This document shows positions 22,901 to 36,081 of a stretch of 64,000 nucleotides of DNA, piece after piece. Positions within the stretch are counted from its first letter, which is position 1. The number at the start of each line of letters is the position of its first letter. The stretch is taken from assembly GCF_000165425.1 (NCBI RefSeq), contig NW_001798976.1, positions 126,590 to 190,589 of the forward strand, written 5' to 3'. The stretch comes from Paramecium tetraurelia. Lineage: Eukaryota > Ciliophora > Oligohymenophorea > Peniculida > Parameciidae. The position numbers were made by a program, and so were the translations under genes. The notes beneath the pieces were generated by a model that saw only the letters and a list, made by a program, of their open reading frames with translations, searched no databases and was not told where the DNA came from.

Positions 22901-25900
22901 TTTATGTAGCAATCACGAGACCTAAAAATAGATTAATTATTTTCGATTAATCTTCAGAAAAGAGAAGAAATATTCAAAATATATGGATTCAACTAGATAC
23001 AGTCAATGTTATTGGCTAATAAGTACAACCAAAGGATGTTATTTTTTAATTAGAATCATAAAATAATAATAAGGAGAACTGGAAAAGGCAGGGTCTTAAA
23101 ATGTTTAGAATGAATAATTATGACCAAGCAGCAAAAAGTTTCAAATTTGCAGAAGAAAAAGTATTAGAAAAGAAATCTATTGCATATAATATTGTAGCTA
23201 ATAATGCTCATGTAGTTAATGATAATTTACACCTATTCCAAGAAGCAGCTATGCTTTTTGAAGAAATTGGATTATTTTATAGAGCTGCCTAATGTTATTT
23301 CACAGCTAAATAGTTTGAGAAAGCATAAGATTTGTATGAAAAAATAGGTAAAATGAATGAGATGGCTGAATCAGCATACTTTGCTCGCAATTACTCAAAA
23401 GCAGCTTAGACTTTTGAAATCCTGGGCGATATTAGAAGAGCTATTGATTGTTATAGATTAATACGAGATTGGGACAATGTTATAATCATATTAAATAAGT
23501 ACAAAGATCAATTCAGTCAGAAAGAGAGGATGGCATTCTTAAATTAATTCTTTCCTAATTATTTATAAAGTTTAGCTTTGGAGATAGAAGAGACAGGTGT
23601 ATCATAAAATGAATCCAATCAAGTATAAGAAATCTAAGAAACTAATACATAAGGCGAATTAGTTTTAAATCAATCAGATAGTTTCACAATCCAGAATTCA
23701 GTACTTAATAGATCTGAAAATTAAGGGGATTCTTAATTAGTTAGTGATTAAATCAATAATTAGAATCAAAATGAATCTAGTTTGGAGATATTAAATATTG
23801 AATAGGATGAGCAATCTCAATCATAATCATTTTAGATTGAAAATCAAGATGAGAATGAATAAAATATGGATCATTTGTCTATTTTTGATCCTGATGATGA
23901 ATGGTTGCTATAAGATTAGAAATCATTGATCAAATCAATGTCATCTAAGATCAGTCATCAATCAGAATTCTCAAACATTATACTTTTGAATCAACCACCT
24001 CAAATATCTTTGTTAAAGTAAAAAAGCAATATATTTATTTCAAATAAAGTATTGTAGAAATTGATTAAAAAATCACAATTATTCTCTTAGGAATTTAGGA
24101 ATCACTTAGAGTCATAAAAATGCAAGCAAGTTTAATTATCTAATAGAAAGGATGATGATAAAGAGTTTGATCACATGATCAACTTTGTTTATGATTTGGA
24201 AAACATTGATATAGATTCAATTTATATGATTTTGGATATTTTGGAGTAATTTAAGAGTTATAAATTGTGTATTTACTTATGCAATTACTTTAAATTAGCT
24301 TCATATCTAGGAAGATATGTAGTTTCCTTAACCTCCAGCTATTCTCCATTGACGAAAAATAAATCGTCAGTTTATATTTAGATGATTACTTTGGGATCTT
24401 ACAGAAGGAATCTACTTGAATAATCAGCTTTATCTTAAATAGCATTTGATAATATAATCGAAACAATTAATCCGATATTCTCAACATTTAAATATGAAGA
24501 AGAACTAAATCTTTGTAATAGTTTAGGATTGAATTTTTATTAAGAACTAATAGGATTAGGTTTTTGGAAGGCATTAATATATTCATTAAACTATAGGCAT
24601 TCCATGGATTTGTGTATGTCTTTTAACAACTTTTCAGATGCTATTGAAATATTTAAGAAAATGAAGTAACACAAAAAATCAGAATTATCAGAGGAGGAAT
24701 AATTTAGATTAAGAAAAATTTAGTATTATCAATTTATTAAATCAATTAAAAGTTAGTAGGATAAGGTAGTTGATTTTACAAATACCCTTGATGACGTTTT
24801 TTAGATCACAAAGAACTATTATATGAAAAAACAAAAAGAAATAAACGAAGTTGATTTGGATTAATTAATAATTAATGCTAATATCAGTAAGAAAAACTTG
24901 ACTTTTAATGAGCAACTAAAATAAATAGAGGCGATAATATTAAGTTTTGATATCCTTAAATCAATTAGAGATTTCTCATATGAGAATTTTGTAGGATTAT
25001 TTTAACTACTGGAATATTTCCATGATAAGTTGATTTCTTATCAAAATTAAGAGAATATCAATGAAGCATTATTATTTTGCTATGGAATCTCAATTCCAAA
25101 GGGGGATATTATGAGTCATTATTCTCATTCTTTATTCATACACATATCATCGAAACTTATTAAACAAGTAGTAAAAGAAACTCATAATAAGGATAATGCT
25201 TAGAAATAACCAAATTGCTTAACTTTTGTAGATATTGGATATGAGTATATTTCTATTCCATTTGAACAAGCTATTGAAGAAATAAAAATCTCTTTTTTTT
25301 AGAGGATTTAGCAGATGTTGAACCATTAATCATAAAGGCTAAAGGAATTTTATAAAGTCCATGATGATGAATTTTTTTCATTGAGTTCCCAAGAATATTG
25401 GGAAGATACATTAGCAGAGCTCTTAGTATTTGTAATGCTGGAATAATCTATTAAAAAGCTTTAAAGCAAGATTAAATAGAAAAAAGAAGTGCAACCCATT
25501 TCTATTCATTATTCAAAATAGATGGAATCATAAGATAATTCAATAGTTGATTCTGAGACATCCTAGACTCTACAACTGATATAGCGGATTATATTGAAAA
25601 ATAATTTTAGAATAATTGAAACTCCTAATTATATCAAAAGTATCGTTCGCGAGATTTCCTTAGGTTTGATTTTGCGTAAACAAGATAGGAATCATTCCAA
25701 TATGATAATGGCAATTAACTTATTAAATTTGACTGATTAATTATCTTTTGGAGTTTTGATCTTTTCAAGTTAGAAAAAAGGATATGAAGTTTTTTTGCCA
25801 TATCTCAAATATATTGAGTTTCTTGAATGCTAGCATTTTGGTATTATTGAGGATTCCGCAGGATGTTTTTTAGATTATAGTTAATATGTAATGGAAAAGT

Positions 25901-27077
25901 TTTATTTAGATGAACAATTATGTCATGTAATTAGAATAGGTTTAAATATTCTAGTTTCTTTATTGTGTTACAGTTAATAGAAATTAACAATATTGAAAGG
26001 CTATAAAGATTATTTAAATAAGATTGAGAATGTTGATGAACAATGTTGTAAATTAGAGGTTGGAGTATTCCAAATAAACAATTAATAAGTAATATTGGAA
26101 TATTTAGAGTATCTATTTGAATTTTACTAATACTGTTGTTCAAATTATTACTAGGATAAAATCAAATAATTTTTGTTTATATTCGCTATAAATCTTCTAA
26201 ATACCCAATAGGTTAAGGTTATAAAGAGCCTTATTTAATACTTGTAATAAGACGAAAAACTAAAAGCCTTTAAGAGATTACAGGATACTTTGGCTAAAGA
26301 ATTGTCAGGAAATAAGAAGGAAGTTTAACATAAGAAAAATATATTAATATCTCATTTAAGTTATTTAGAGGAAGATATAGTAGAAGTCGAAATTGTAAAT
26401 ATCAAATCTGGGTAACAGTTGGATTAATAATATGATAAATGTATTTAGATATGGAATGATTATCAAGATAATTCAAACTCTAAGATGGACTGCATGAAAT
26501 AGTTGATTAATAAGTGGAATGGGTATAGAAAGAATCATAAAATAAATCTGACTGAGTAGATAAAGTAGAATTTACAGTTTTGGAGAAGTTTACAATATTA
26601 TAAGATAGGATATGATAGACATCAATGTTTGAGGACATGTGTAAATTTAAGGGACTTAAACAGAAATATGAAAAAGCACATTTCCAATTTTAATGAAGAT
26701 TTACAATTGAGTGTATCTTTATAGAGGTAATAAGTAATTATATATGTAGACAATTATTAAAGGAAAGATAAAATTATATTAACTCTTTTGATATCCACCT
26801 ATTAAATTCATTTTTGAATGATTTGGGAGAATATTTGAAAGAATTGTTTAGGGGAGAGGACGTGCATACAAAGGTGAAATAACTGGAAGTTGAGTTTAGA
26901 AATTGGAAGGAGAATAAAGAAGAGGATGGGACGTATTAAAAGATGATGGAATTGAATAGGTAGTTGATAGTTTAGAAGTGGAAGAATTTAAAGGGTGGAG
27001 TGAAGGTACATCATAAGGGGAGGAGGGATCAATTGACAACGATATAGGAAGAAGTTACGGATGAATTTTAATAATGA
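19980..27077 (+). CDS. Giant TRANK1/UvrD-like SF1 helicase with TPR-like region
   Basis: Three 23-nt introns give 2342 residues. The helicase part occupies about residues 330-1010. It shows Walker A GRSGTGKTTCALLRL, an acidic Gln-rich insertion, Walker B LLLDELQDVPRAVL, motif III CCGDNAQNIAKGIGYRF, FRSHNQIL, motif V LTIYEAKGLEFDDVILF and motif VI QLYVAITRPKNRLIIFD. Next come helical TPR-like repeats (MFRMNNYDQAAKSFKFAEE, EEIGLFYRAAQCYFTAKQ, YFARNYSKAAQTFEILGDI). The remaining 1200 residues are helical and Gln/Asn-rich with no clear domain. The order matches TPR/ankyrin-containing TRANK1-like proteins of eukaryotes, whose role is poorly known. All helicase motifs look intact. Confidence 0.88.
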
Positions 27078-27132
27078 TTTGGAGATGATTGATATATTAA
27101 GAAAGGGAAATTAAAATATATATATTTAAATA

Positions 27133-30100
27133 ATGTTTCTTGGTCTATTGTGCATTACATATTCAGTTTTGGCAAATTAACCAATAGAGATTGGGGAGAC
27201 TATTAACAAGTAATCGATTAGAAATACGTTATTTTAGTGCTATAATGCCGTGGCACGGAAATGCCAAATATGAATTATACTAGTTCGAGTTGAAGGAGGT
27301 GAAATAGGATGCGGATTTGGTGGTGGTGGTGAAACAATTGTCTGCCTTGGGGAATCCGGACATTTACATATCTACAACGGTAACAGAGCCTAATGAGCAT
27401 ACGGCTGAGTATATATGTGACTCAATTGGGATGGGTATGAAATTTAGTAAATTGATAGATATATGTGTGATTGATAATGCAAAGAAGGGTCCGTATTATT
27501 TGACAGTGCATTGCGAAGGCTATTGCAGATATGCTTTGAAGGTGGTTTATCAATCGGAACTATTGATGACGAATTGTAAATATCCCAATGTTCATTATTT
27601 TAGCTGACGACTTAGAATTCAAGTATGATAGCAAGGCTTGGACAGACGTAGTCAGAATTGAAACAAAGAACCTGAGTTGGGAGGAAACTCAGATGAAACC
27701 AACATTGGAGATTCAAGTACGAGTGAAGAATATGGAAATATTATAAGAATCCTTTAAATCATATTTAAATATAGGTGATTAGAAGCCTACGCCACAGAAA
27801 TCTGACTTTGTTGGACAAGATACTTTCTCAGGAATGCAGAAATTCAAGATTCATAATTTGGAATCTAACAGCAAGTTCACATTGCTTGTGGAAGGTCAAG
27901 AAGGGGCAATCATTTAGATTCAAACCAGAACCTACGGAACCATTCGTTATATGTAAGTGGGAGACAAAGTTGAAGACATAGTTGCTGAGGATGACTACTA
28001 GTTCTATTGCATAGATCTTACTTAAGATTCTAAGGGAATTGCACTTGGCCAAACAGTCTTAAATATTCAACTCCTCCCTTTTAAAGGGTATACTGAAATG
28101 TATGTTAATTTGGATTTCCAACCCCCATTCTTGGATTAGTATTATTGGCAATTGAAGGACAGAATAACTGATGATCTGGTGATCACGAAGACAGATCTAA
28201 GTAAGGCCAATGCAAAAGGAAATTATGCATATGTGGCAGTGAGAGGAAAGGAATCAAATGCCACATTTGAATTGAAATCCTAAGTCCTAGATCCCAATCT
28301 CATGCTCCTAGAACTCAACAAGCCCACAACTGCTAAATTGTAAAAGACTAATCAAATACAATACAAGTTCTATGTTAGACACAGTAAAAAACAAACGGTT
28401 AGTGTGAGTTTGAAGAATCTCAAGGGTGATGCTGATATTATTGTAAAGCAATGTGAGAATCTGTGGATGTGTACCATACAATAAGATGAAATCCATGATA
28501 AGGAGTAAAGAGTGGTCACCAAACCTGGAAAATTGTTTTTGTATTCAGACAAGTAATTTCTCATTTGATATAATCATAGTCCTGGCAATGACATCATTGT
28601 GTTTGATAATGATCCAGAGATGTGTTAAAAGTATGAGAATACATATCAATGTTTTTATGATGTGGTTATATATCCTGGACCTAAAAATGATCAAGACGAA
28701 CTTATTTACTCAATACTCATAACCACAAAGGGAGAATAGATCATTTTAAGAGAAAACACTCCACTGAAATAGTACGTAGGATTGGGCTTAAATAATTACT
28801 ATAAATTCATAGTTGAAGAGTAAGATTATATTAGAAGAATGATGATTCAAATTACACCCATCTAAGGACAACCAAAACTGTTTGCATCCTAAACTACCCA
28901 GAATCCCACCTAACAAGATAAGTAGGCTGTGCAAAATGTCATCACTTATGGATAATTTGGGTAGTAGGGTGACTAAGAACCGATAAAAGGAACCTATTAC
29001 ATAGCTGTCAATGGGTACACAGCATGTCAATATATCATCACAGTGTATGTGTTTAGAAACAGGGGAGACTGGAGTTAGATTGGCAAATTTCCTCATCAAT
29101 ACATATTGCTATTAGATGGATATCCCTAAGAAATTACTTCCTAGAACAATACTGATGTCTGGTTATTTAAGATCGACTTGAGTGCTTATGACAATCCTGA
29201 ACAGCTAATGCACTATGGTGTTGATGTTAAACTCAGAGTCATTCAAGGAAGCTTCTTAATGTATGGGTTTGATCGTCCTAATGTGAACAAGAGCTAAGCA
29301 TTCTTGAATGGCTCTGATTTCTTATCCCTCAACACGTTAAGCAAAATCTATCCTCAATATTTGTATATCAGAGTGGAACCAAATCCAGTGATTTCCACAA
29401 ATCAATTATCATTCCAAATTTATTATAGAATCAACAATCAACCAATTGAATTGATTTTAGGCGATAATTACAGAGGTTACATATCTAAAGATGATACCTA
29501 ATAATTCGTACTCAGCTACTTCACAAATGATGAATTGGTGATAACAAAGAATGCTGAATACATGGATTAATCAGTTTTAAAGGCAAGGGTTTACTATGGT
29601 AATTTTGATCAAGACATGACGACCTCGAGTTTCTTATTAAAGAGTGAGGACTTAAACTTTGAGAAATGTAAAACAAATGCCACAGAAATCATTAAGTGTC
29701 AAATTACAATTTTCATCTCTGCAAAAGTCGACACTTATTTCTCTTTGTTGATTACCAAAGAAGCCTCTGTCGTTTTCTTGTATGATGGTGAACCAGTCAC
29801 AAAACAACTCTAAAATAAAAAAGATCACTTTTTATTCTATTTGACTGATCAAGAAACTGAAATATCCGTATTTTCCATATCAGGAGAAGTCAAAATATTG
29901 GTTCAATTCTTTGAGTAATAACCTAAATTGGAACAATTTCCAACCAATAATTTGGATGCTGCAATTCAATCCTTAGATGATTCGAATGATATTGGCAGTT
30001 CAATCTTCATATCCAATGAGCATCTTGAATTAAAATAATGCAAAGAGAAAGGATGCTATATAGCTGTGACCTGCATCAAGGATCCAAAATATGATGCTAA

Positions 30101-32539
30101 AGGATAATACGTCATCACCAGATCCTCAAGCTATACAGTCCTATATCCATCCATCATATATTACGGTGAGGCTGAGAACTTGAAGATGAAATATTTCAAA
30201 ATCTCCAATGTCTCACTGTCACATGGACTCATGGTCGTAGTGTCTCCCTTAAGTTAAGGCAGTTTAATAGTTCTAGCCAGCAGAAACGAGATGCCCACTT
30301 TAGACACTTATTAATACTCCTCTAATTCTATGTTAGGAGACCAACTCGTCATTCAGGCTTAAGAGGATGAATCTAAGTCAGTTAATTACTAGTAAACCTA
30401 TTTATTTATTATTTTAGTGTGGGTGTTTATGCATTTGATAATGTGAAGTTTTCAATCCAAATCAATATTGGAAATCTTCACTTTTATCAGCTCAAAAAAG
30501 GAATACCTATGAACTTCTACGCTGAATACAATTCATTCACCTACCTTAATTACTACCATTCTCAAGACTCTGAATTCACTATCTTGTTCAGCTCCAATCT
30601 TGTGACTCAATACAATAGAGCAAATGTTCATGTGTACACCTATAAAGACATGTCAATGTAGGCAGATGCCATTCAAAAAGTTCAATAGGAGTAATTTATT
30701 TAAAAATACTTATAGCCCAATGTGGAAAATGGCTGATTACTTCTTAACAATCAAAAAGGATATCAAGTACTGTTCATCATGTTATTATTTGATCTGTGTT
30801 CAGAACTTCAATGTAAATAATGATATTTCGATAACTATATAATTGGAAAACGAATCAACTTAAATGTTAGACAACGTGGAAATTACCAATCAAATTTAGC
30901 CCAACAAACCCCATTATTATCATTACATAGTCGAAGATGACTTTTATTTGAATGCCACCATCTTTGAAGGCAAAGTCTAAATCTTAGGAGGGTTCCATAA
31001 GCATTTATCAGAAATCGAGTATCCCTTGCTTACTCTAGATGTAAATGAGGGTCTTACTGATAAAAATGGTCAAGTAATTGGATACTCCTACAGCGAAGGA
31101 AAATTCCCTAACAAAACCATTAAAGTCAATAAGGATAACTCTGAGAATCCAAAATATCTTTATAGATTCAAAATCGTCTCCAGCTCTGTGTCTACCTATA
31201 AGATTGAGTGCATCCAATAAAGATAAGCAATCGAACTCAAAGTTGGAGAACCCCAAAGCCACGAACTCAATTCAACACATACCGTTCCATTCTATTTTGT
31301 AATTCCTGAAAGAGCCTACGACAACTCAAATGAAGGCTTCTACACATTAGATATTGAAACCTATGGCCACTCACAAGCAAGAATCAGCGAGAAGACTTAA
31401 CATCCCAATATCAAATTAACTTAAGATCTCTATAGCAATCCAAATTTCCTTAGTGAAAATCACAACTTCTAGGATGTTCAATTCATTAGACACAATCAAA
31501 CAGATCAAATAATCCATTTCGAATTTCCAAACACTCCAGGACTGTATTTCCTACAAATCAGTCCTAGAGAAGCCTCAAATCTCCCCTATACCGTTACCTT
31601 GGGAAATGATTTCCTAAATATTTTGGCACCAAAACTCTCGAGATTTGCCTCCAATAGGATTGGGTAACAAAGATTCTGGGAATTGAATTTGTACAAACCT
31701 TCCAAAGTTCTCATTCAGGCCTAATTATGCGGTGGAATCATAAGTGTTTATGGAAGTGAGAACCTTGAAAACTTGCAAAGAGGATCATATTCCTAAAAAA
31801 TGGACTATAAACATAACAAATAGATTATTGGAACCATACCAATTTCATCATCTGGCCCCTATTACTTGAGCACCAAGGCTGTTAAGAGCATGATTCCTTA
31901 TAAGGATTACGTGGATTACATCCTGAAAGTGAATGTACTTCAACCAAGCAGTGTGGTACCACATGAGCACTTTGAACCTGGAGATGGAGGTGAATTCACA
32001 GCACATTACGATGGATCGAATATCACTATCTTTTTTAGTCCCATTCAAGTTTCTGAGCAATCCAGTTCTGAGTACAAGATCTAGAGTTTCTCATACAATT
32101 TTATTTACAAGTTGTATAATTAGTCAAGTGAAGAAATTCCCTTTTATCACTGCGATTCTTCAATAAGCTTCCCTTCCATATCGTTTAACAAAGAACCTCA
32201 TTAACGTCTTAAGGAATTGAATCACGAATTCTATGTTGGCAAAGACTTCGAGAAGATATCTCTCAGCATTTTAGCTAAAGGTACTTATATCACTTATTAC
32301 GCTAATTAGTCAGAGTAACTACAAACAATTTTGAAGAATTGAAGCTGTATTATTATTATGACACACTTTCTATGAAGGTGGATAATATTATATTGAGGTC
32401 CAATCCAAAAGCATATAGAAGAGGAATCATTTTCGGAATTATCACAATTCTGTTAATAGCAATTATCTGGTTATTTATAAGAAACAGAAAATTAAAATAA
32501 TTGTATTATAAGTTTTTATAAAATTAGAATACAATTTGA
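27133..32539 (+). CDS. Giant secreted/type I membrane protein with repeated beta domains
   Basis: Six introns (28, 28, 27, 26, 25 and 29 nt) give 1747 residues. It starts with a signal peptide (MFLGLLCITYSVLA) and ends with one transmembrane helix (RGIIFGIITILLIAIIWLFI) and a short basic tail. The long extracellular part is beta-rich, with recurring elements such as KGNYAYVAVRGKES, KGPYYLTVHCEGYC, KGTYYIAVNGYTACQYIITV, GCYIAVTC and GPYYLSTKA. These recall PPC-like (pre-peptidase C-terminal) beta-sandwich units in which a hydrophobic GxYYIxV strand repeats. I infer a cell-surface or secretory-membrane role. No enzymatic motif was seen. Confidence 0.82.
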
Positions 32540-32878
32540 ATCTTCCTAATAAGGAACTCAACATTTAGTAAGGCAGGAGCAATCAATTGAAATGAATTAT
32601 GCAAATTTACGTTGATAAGTGTGATATATTATATATGATGATGAATTGTTATATTTATACATTCGGAATATCAAGAACTTCCTATATTTCAGCTGAGTAT
32701 GAATTCAAATAACTATCATTTAATTTTTGAATACTCAAACTCTTCTTACTTCTATAATAAATAGGTGTTATAATAAGCATTGATTTTAGGAGTAAATTTT
32801 AAATAAGATTCCACACACTATAATAAGCGAGGAGAAGATTGATTATTTTTATTATTTTCTCTTTATAAATTGAAATTA

Positions 32879-33513
32879 ATGAGCCTTAGAGACTTCAACT
32901 GTATTACGATATCTGCATGTAAGTTTTGGGAAAATTAACTCAAAACACCAAAAAAAGAAGAGGAATCTACAGTATGCAGTGTGCAAAACCCACCTTAACC
33001 ATCTATACTGGAAGTTTCGGCATAGAAGTGTGAGGAATACTTATTTGGAGGAGAAGAGAAAATTTAGCCTGTTGCTGAATCTATAGACGGTGATGAATAA
33101 TTGGTTGAGTAAGATAGATAGCCAAAGGATGACAGTTTCTCTTAGATGTCCGAGAAGGAGAGTCGAAAAGAGAGTAGGAAGTCTAAATCCACTTCCACAA
33201 AGAGGAAAGGTTAGTTTTAAGTTTAATTGAAGGAAAGAAGAGATTTTCAATCCAATAGAATCACCTCATTATGGAAAATATAAGGAAAGGCTCTAATTTT
33301 AATGAGATTGCGCAGTAGATTCCAGGAAGCACTATAAGTTCAATCAAGAGGTAGTTCATAAAAAAGCTTCGAGTTGTAAATGAGGAATCTGAGGATGGAG
33401 AGATTGTAAATACCATGAATCGGATACAAAGGTTGCTAGAGTAAATGAATTTACTAAATATAGAGACCAGAGTATGGACAGAGAAGAAAAAATAAGAGAA
33501 CTCAAGATACTGA
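32879..33513 (+). CDS. SANT/Myb-like nuclear protein
   Basis: One intron (33210-33232, 23 nt) gives 203 residues. The N-terminal half is Ser/Glu/Lys-rich and contains a basic cluster (RKESRKSKSTSTKRKG) that could be a nuclear localisation signal. Across the intron comes a single SANT/Myb-like unit (KKRFSIQQNHLIMENI, FNEIAQQIPGSTISSIKRQF), similar in pattern to the SANT region of TFIIIB Bdp1-type factors. The C-terminus is a short helical segment (IVNTMNRIQRLLEQM). Assignment to SANT rests on hydrophobic and aromatic spacing only. The target is unknown. Confidence 0.65.
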
Positions 33514-33601
33514 TTTCAAATATCGAGAATCATTTGCACATAACTAAACAATTAATTCTAAAGAAATACTTAACCTTATTTCAATAAGAGTGATGATCTT
33601 T

Positions 33602-34244
33602 CATACATTTCCAAAATTTCTAAAACTAACAATAACTAATTCAATCCTAACACTCACACCTTTCAAAGTCCTAATTATTATTTTTAACAATTTATCCATT
33701 CCTTCATCTTCCCTCTCATTTTCATTTCCATCCTCCTCCTCCCCTCTTTTAATCTTAAAAAACCTCTCTTCTCTTTTAAATGTCAACCAAAGTCTCCAAT
33801 TCCACAATGCGTTTATATGAAAATACTATGAACTATCTAAATTAATGTTTAGAATAATACTGAATTTATAATTTAACTCTATTCAATCCTTCAATATTTC
33901 TCCTCATTTCTTAATCCAGACTCTTCTCCTCATGTATCTCTCCTTTAATCTGCTATGAAAATCCTTGAGCATTGATTACAATTCTCAAATAATATTTATA
34001 TAGTCATTATTAAATATTTCATAAGTACTTCCTGTATATCCTTTAAAGTTTCTTATGAATGCTTAACTAATTTCATGTATAATTTACTCATTTGATCAAA
34101 TATTGTCACTAGTACTCATACTTACTATAAGCTTTCCTATAAATTAACAAATTGTTTTAATTTCTTATCATATTTATAAGGAGACTATAAGACATATTCC
34201 ATATAACCCTTTGCATTACTTTGGACACTATTTAGCGGTTTCAT
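33602..34244 (-). pseudogene. Possible decaying or unresolved gene
   Basis: Several consecutive protein-like frames lie on the minus strand. They start at an ATG near 34244 (MKPLNSVQSNAKGYMEY, YKYDKKLKQFVNLQESL), continue across a plausible 35-nt intron (IIHEISQAFIRNFKGYTGSTY), then hit an in-frame TGA. Similar-looking sequence resumes in two other frames (SMLKDFHSRLKE; EEKSLDQEMRRNIEGLNR; KRGEEEDGNENEREDEG). I could not join them with ordinary introns. Either it is an eroding gene or my exon model is wrong. Low-complexity acidic and basic runs make chance frames possible. Confidence 0.35.
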
Positions 34245-34589
34245 CTCCTTGGAGTATCTTAGTAGTTTCCGAATCTAACCCTTAAGACAAGATATGTTTT
34301 GAGTCTGATATACTTTTAATTGATAGGTCCCTCGTTCTAACCAAGATCCAGACCGTATAATCCCGTTTATTTTACTTGCCTAAGTTGAAATTTCATTTTC
34401 AAGTTATAAATAATCATATAAACTATTAATTCAATTCTTTATATTCTATTTTTCTCAACAATTACAAAATTTTAGTCATAAGATAATATTTATTATAATA
34501 TATGGATGCATAAAGATTATTTATATGATAATTTTAGTGGATTGTGAATTAATAGCAATAAAGTAGTTAACATTGTTATTTTAATTAAA
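34245..34589. other. AT-rich spacer
   Basis: 345 bp with alternative open frames on the minus strand upstream of the unresolved gene (for example SKHILSQGLDSETTKIL) that could be extra exons. There is no clear ATG-led model and no other signal. Confidence 0.3.
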
Positions 34590-34868
34590 TCAAGTATTCC
34601 TGAGTTTCCGTATTTTTTATAATTTGTACACAATGTCCTCCAGCCCCAGTTATTTGGGCGTCTCCTGCACTCTATCTGATTGTAATGAAAGATTTCTGAT
34701 TCTCAGATGTTAGTTAGCTTGGGATTTGAATAGTTAGTCATAAGCTTTGTGATCAAACTTTGTTAATGGAGCCACAAGTAATGGATCAAGTCTTCGATAA
34801 AGTGCTGTGCGTTTTCTTTCTAAAAATAGGCTTGGAGGTTAATAAATAGTTTGTTTCCACTTCTCCAT
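34590..34868 (-). CDS. Small conserved-looking hypothetical protein (92 aa)
   Basis: A single exon, MEKWKQTIYQPPSLFLERK onward, basic and Leu-rich, with YRRLDPLLVAPLTKFDHKAY in the middle and ending YKLQKIRKLRNT. There is no signal peptide or membrane segment. The Pro/Arg-rich start followed by a helical tail is common in small ciliary or ribosome-associated proteins, but the family is not recognised. Confidence 0.65.
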
Positions 34869-35141
34869 ATTAATATTATTAATACTTATACACATTAATT
34901 CAACTTAAAACAAATGAATCATTTTAATTGAATTTCAAAATTACAAGATACTAGACTTTCGCTTTGTTGTTTAAGCATTATTTATCGTCAATTATGATCT
35001 CTTAAAATAACTGATAAATACTCTTGTTATATATCGAATGTAAAATGTATATATATTTTAAACAAACTTTATTAATAATTTCCTCAGAAAGAGTATATAT
35101 TATTAAGATTCTTAAAAGCTATTGATACAAATTGAAATCAA

Positions 35142-36064
35142 TCAAATATTTTGATGAGCACTCTTATTTCTTGTGATGTTTCTTCTGTGTCTTCTATGTC
35201 TCAATCTGACTAGTTCCTCCTCCTCCTCTTCGCATATTTCTTGAACTTGCAAGAATTGTGGTGACTATATCTCTAATTTTTATTCCTAATCTAATTCTCT
35301 GATTTCATCAAAATTAAATGAATAATTGAGCTAGAATATAAATTCATTTTACATTGGGATCGCTCCTTTGATGACAAGAAGTGCTTCTAATCATGCTGCT
35401 TTTACGAGAGGCTGGTTTTCGAATAGAATTGCGTATCTTCAACACATTAGTAGGCGAAATGAAACCTGGGGTTTTGGTACCATCATCTTGAAAAGAGTCA
35501 GTAAGAGGATTGAAGCAAGGGGAACCTTCAAAATATTCTTACTTCTCCCACATCTCTTTAAGAACCTAAGTAAATCTAGTAAATTCATCCTCCTTAGGTT
35601 ACTAAATAGATATCGAACCATAAAATTCAATCAATTGTTTTTTTGATTAAAGAGTCGGATTGATGAGATTATGTTTTTCTTTGACATAATAGAATGCTTT
35701 TTCGTATTTCCAACCTTGGCTAATGAGATATGCAATTGCAATAGTGGGTGCTCCTTACAATCCGTTATTACAGACTACAAGAATAGATGATAATTTCAAT
35801 CCATTCTAGATCAATTCACAAATATTTTAAAGTTATTGTGTAGATTTGTCATCTTATAAAAATACTTACTAAATGCTAAGATTGAAGAATTACATAGTAT
35901 CGCGCAAAATCAGTGTAATGTTTTGAAGGACTCTTATCCACACAAATAATAGTCCTAATATTTCTCGATCGGAGAATATTCAGTTGATCAGCCTAATGGA
36001 TGTTTGACATATATAAGGAATGAAATTTATCGCTGATTATGTGATAAACCTATGCTGAATTCAT
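35142..36064 (-). CDS. STYX/dual-specificity phosphatase-like protein, active site disrupted
   Basis: The N-terminus (MNSAQVYHIISDKFHSLYM, then NIRTIICVDKSPS) and the P-loop region (LSSILVVCNNGLQGAPTIAIAY, followed by SQGWKYEKAFYYVKEKHNLINP) match DSP/STYX phosphatases. The CX5R signature is broken: the His before Cys is Val and the essential Arg is Gly, so catalysis is not expected; STYX-type proteins act as phosphoprotein binders. A 22-nt intron joins a C-terminal extension with a run of six Glu and a basic Arg/His patch. Between QSQHL and DDKSTQ the frame needs a +1 shift near 35853-35870 that no normal intron supplies; with it the length is exactly 300 codons. Confidence 0.7.
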
Positions 36065-36081
36065 TTTGATAATAATAAAAT

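Noticed and set aside
33590..33820. Plus-strand Ser/Pro/Phe-rich frame
   Set aside because: It is antisense to acidic/basic low-complexity sequence of the unresolved minus-strand gene.
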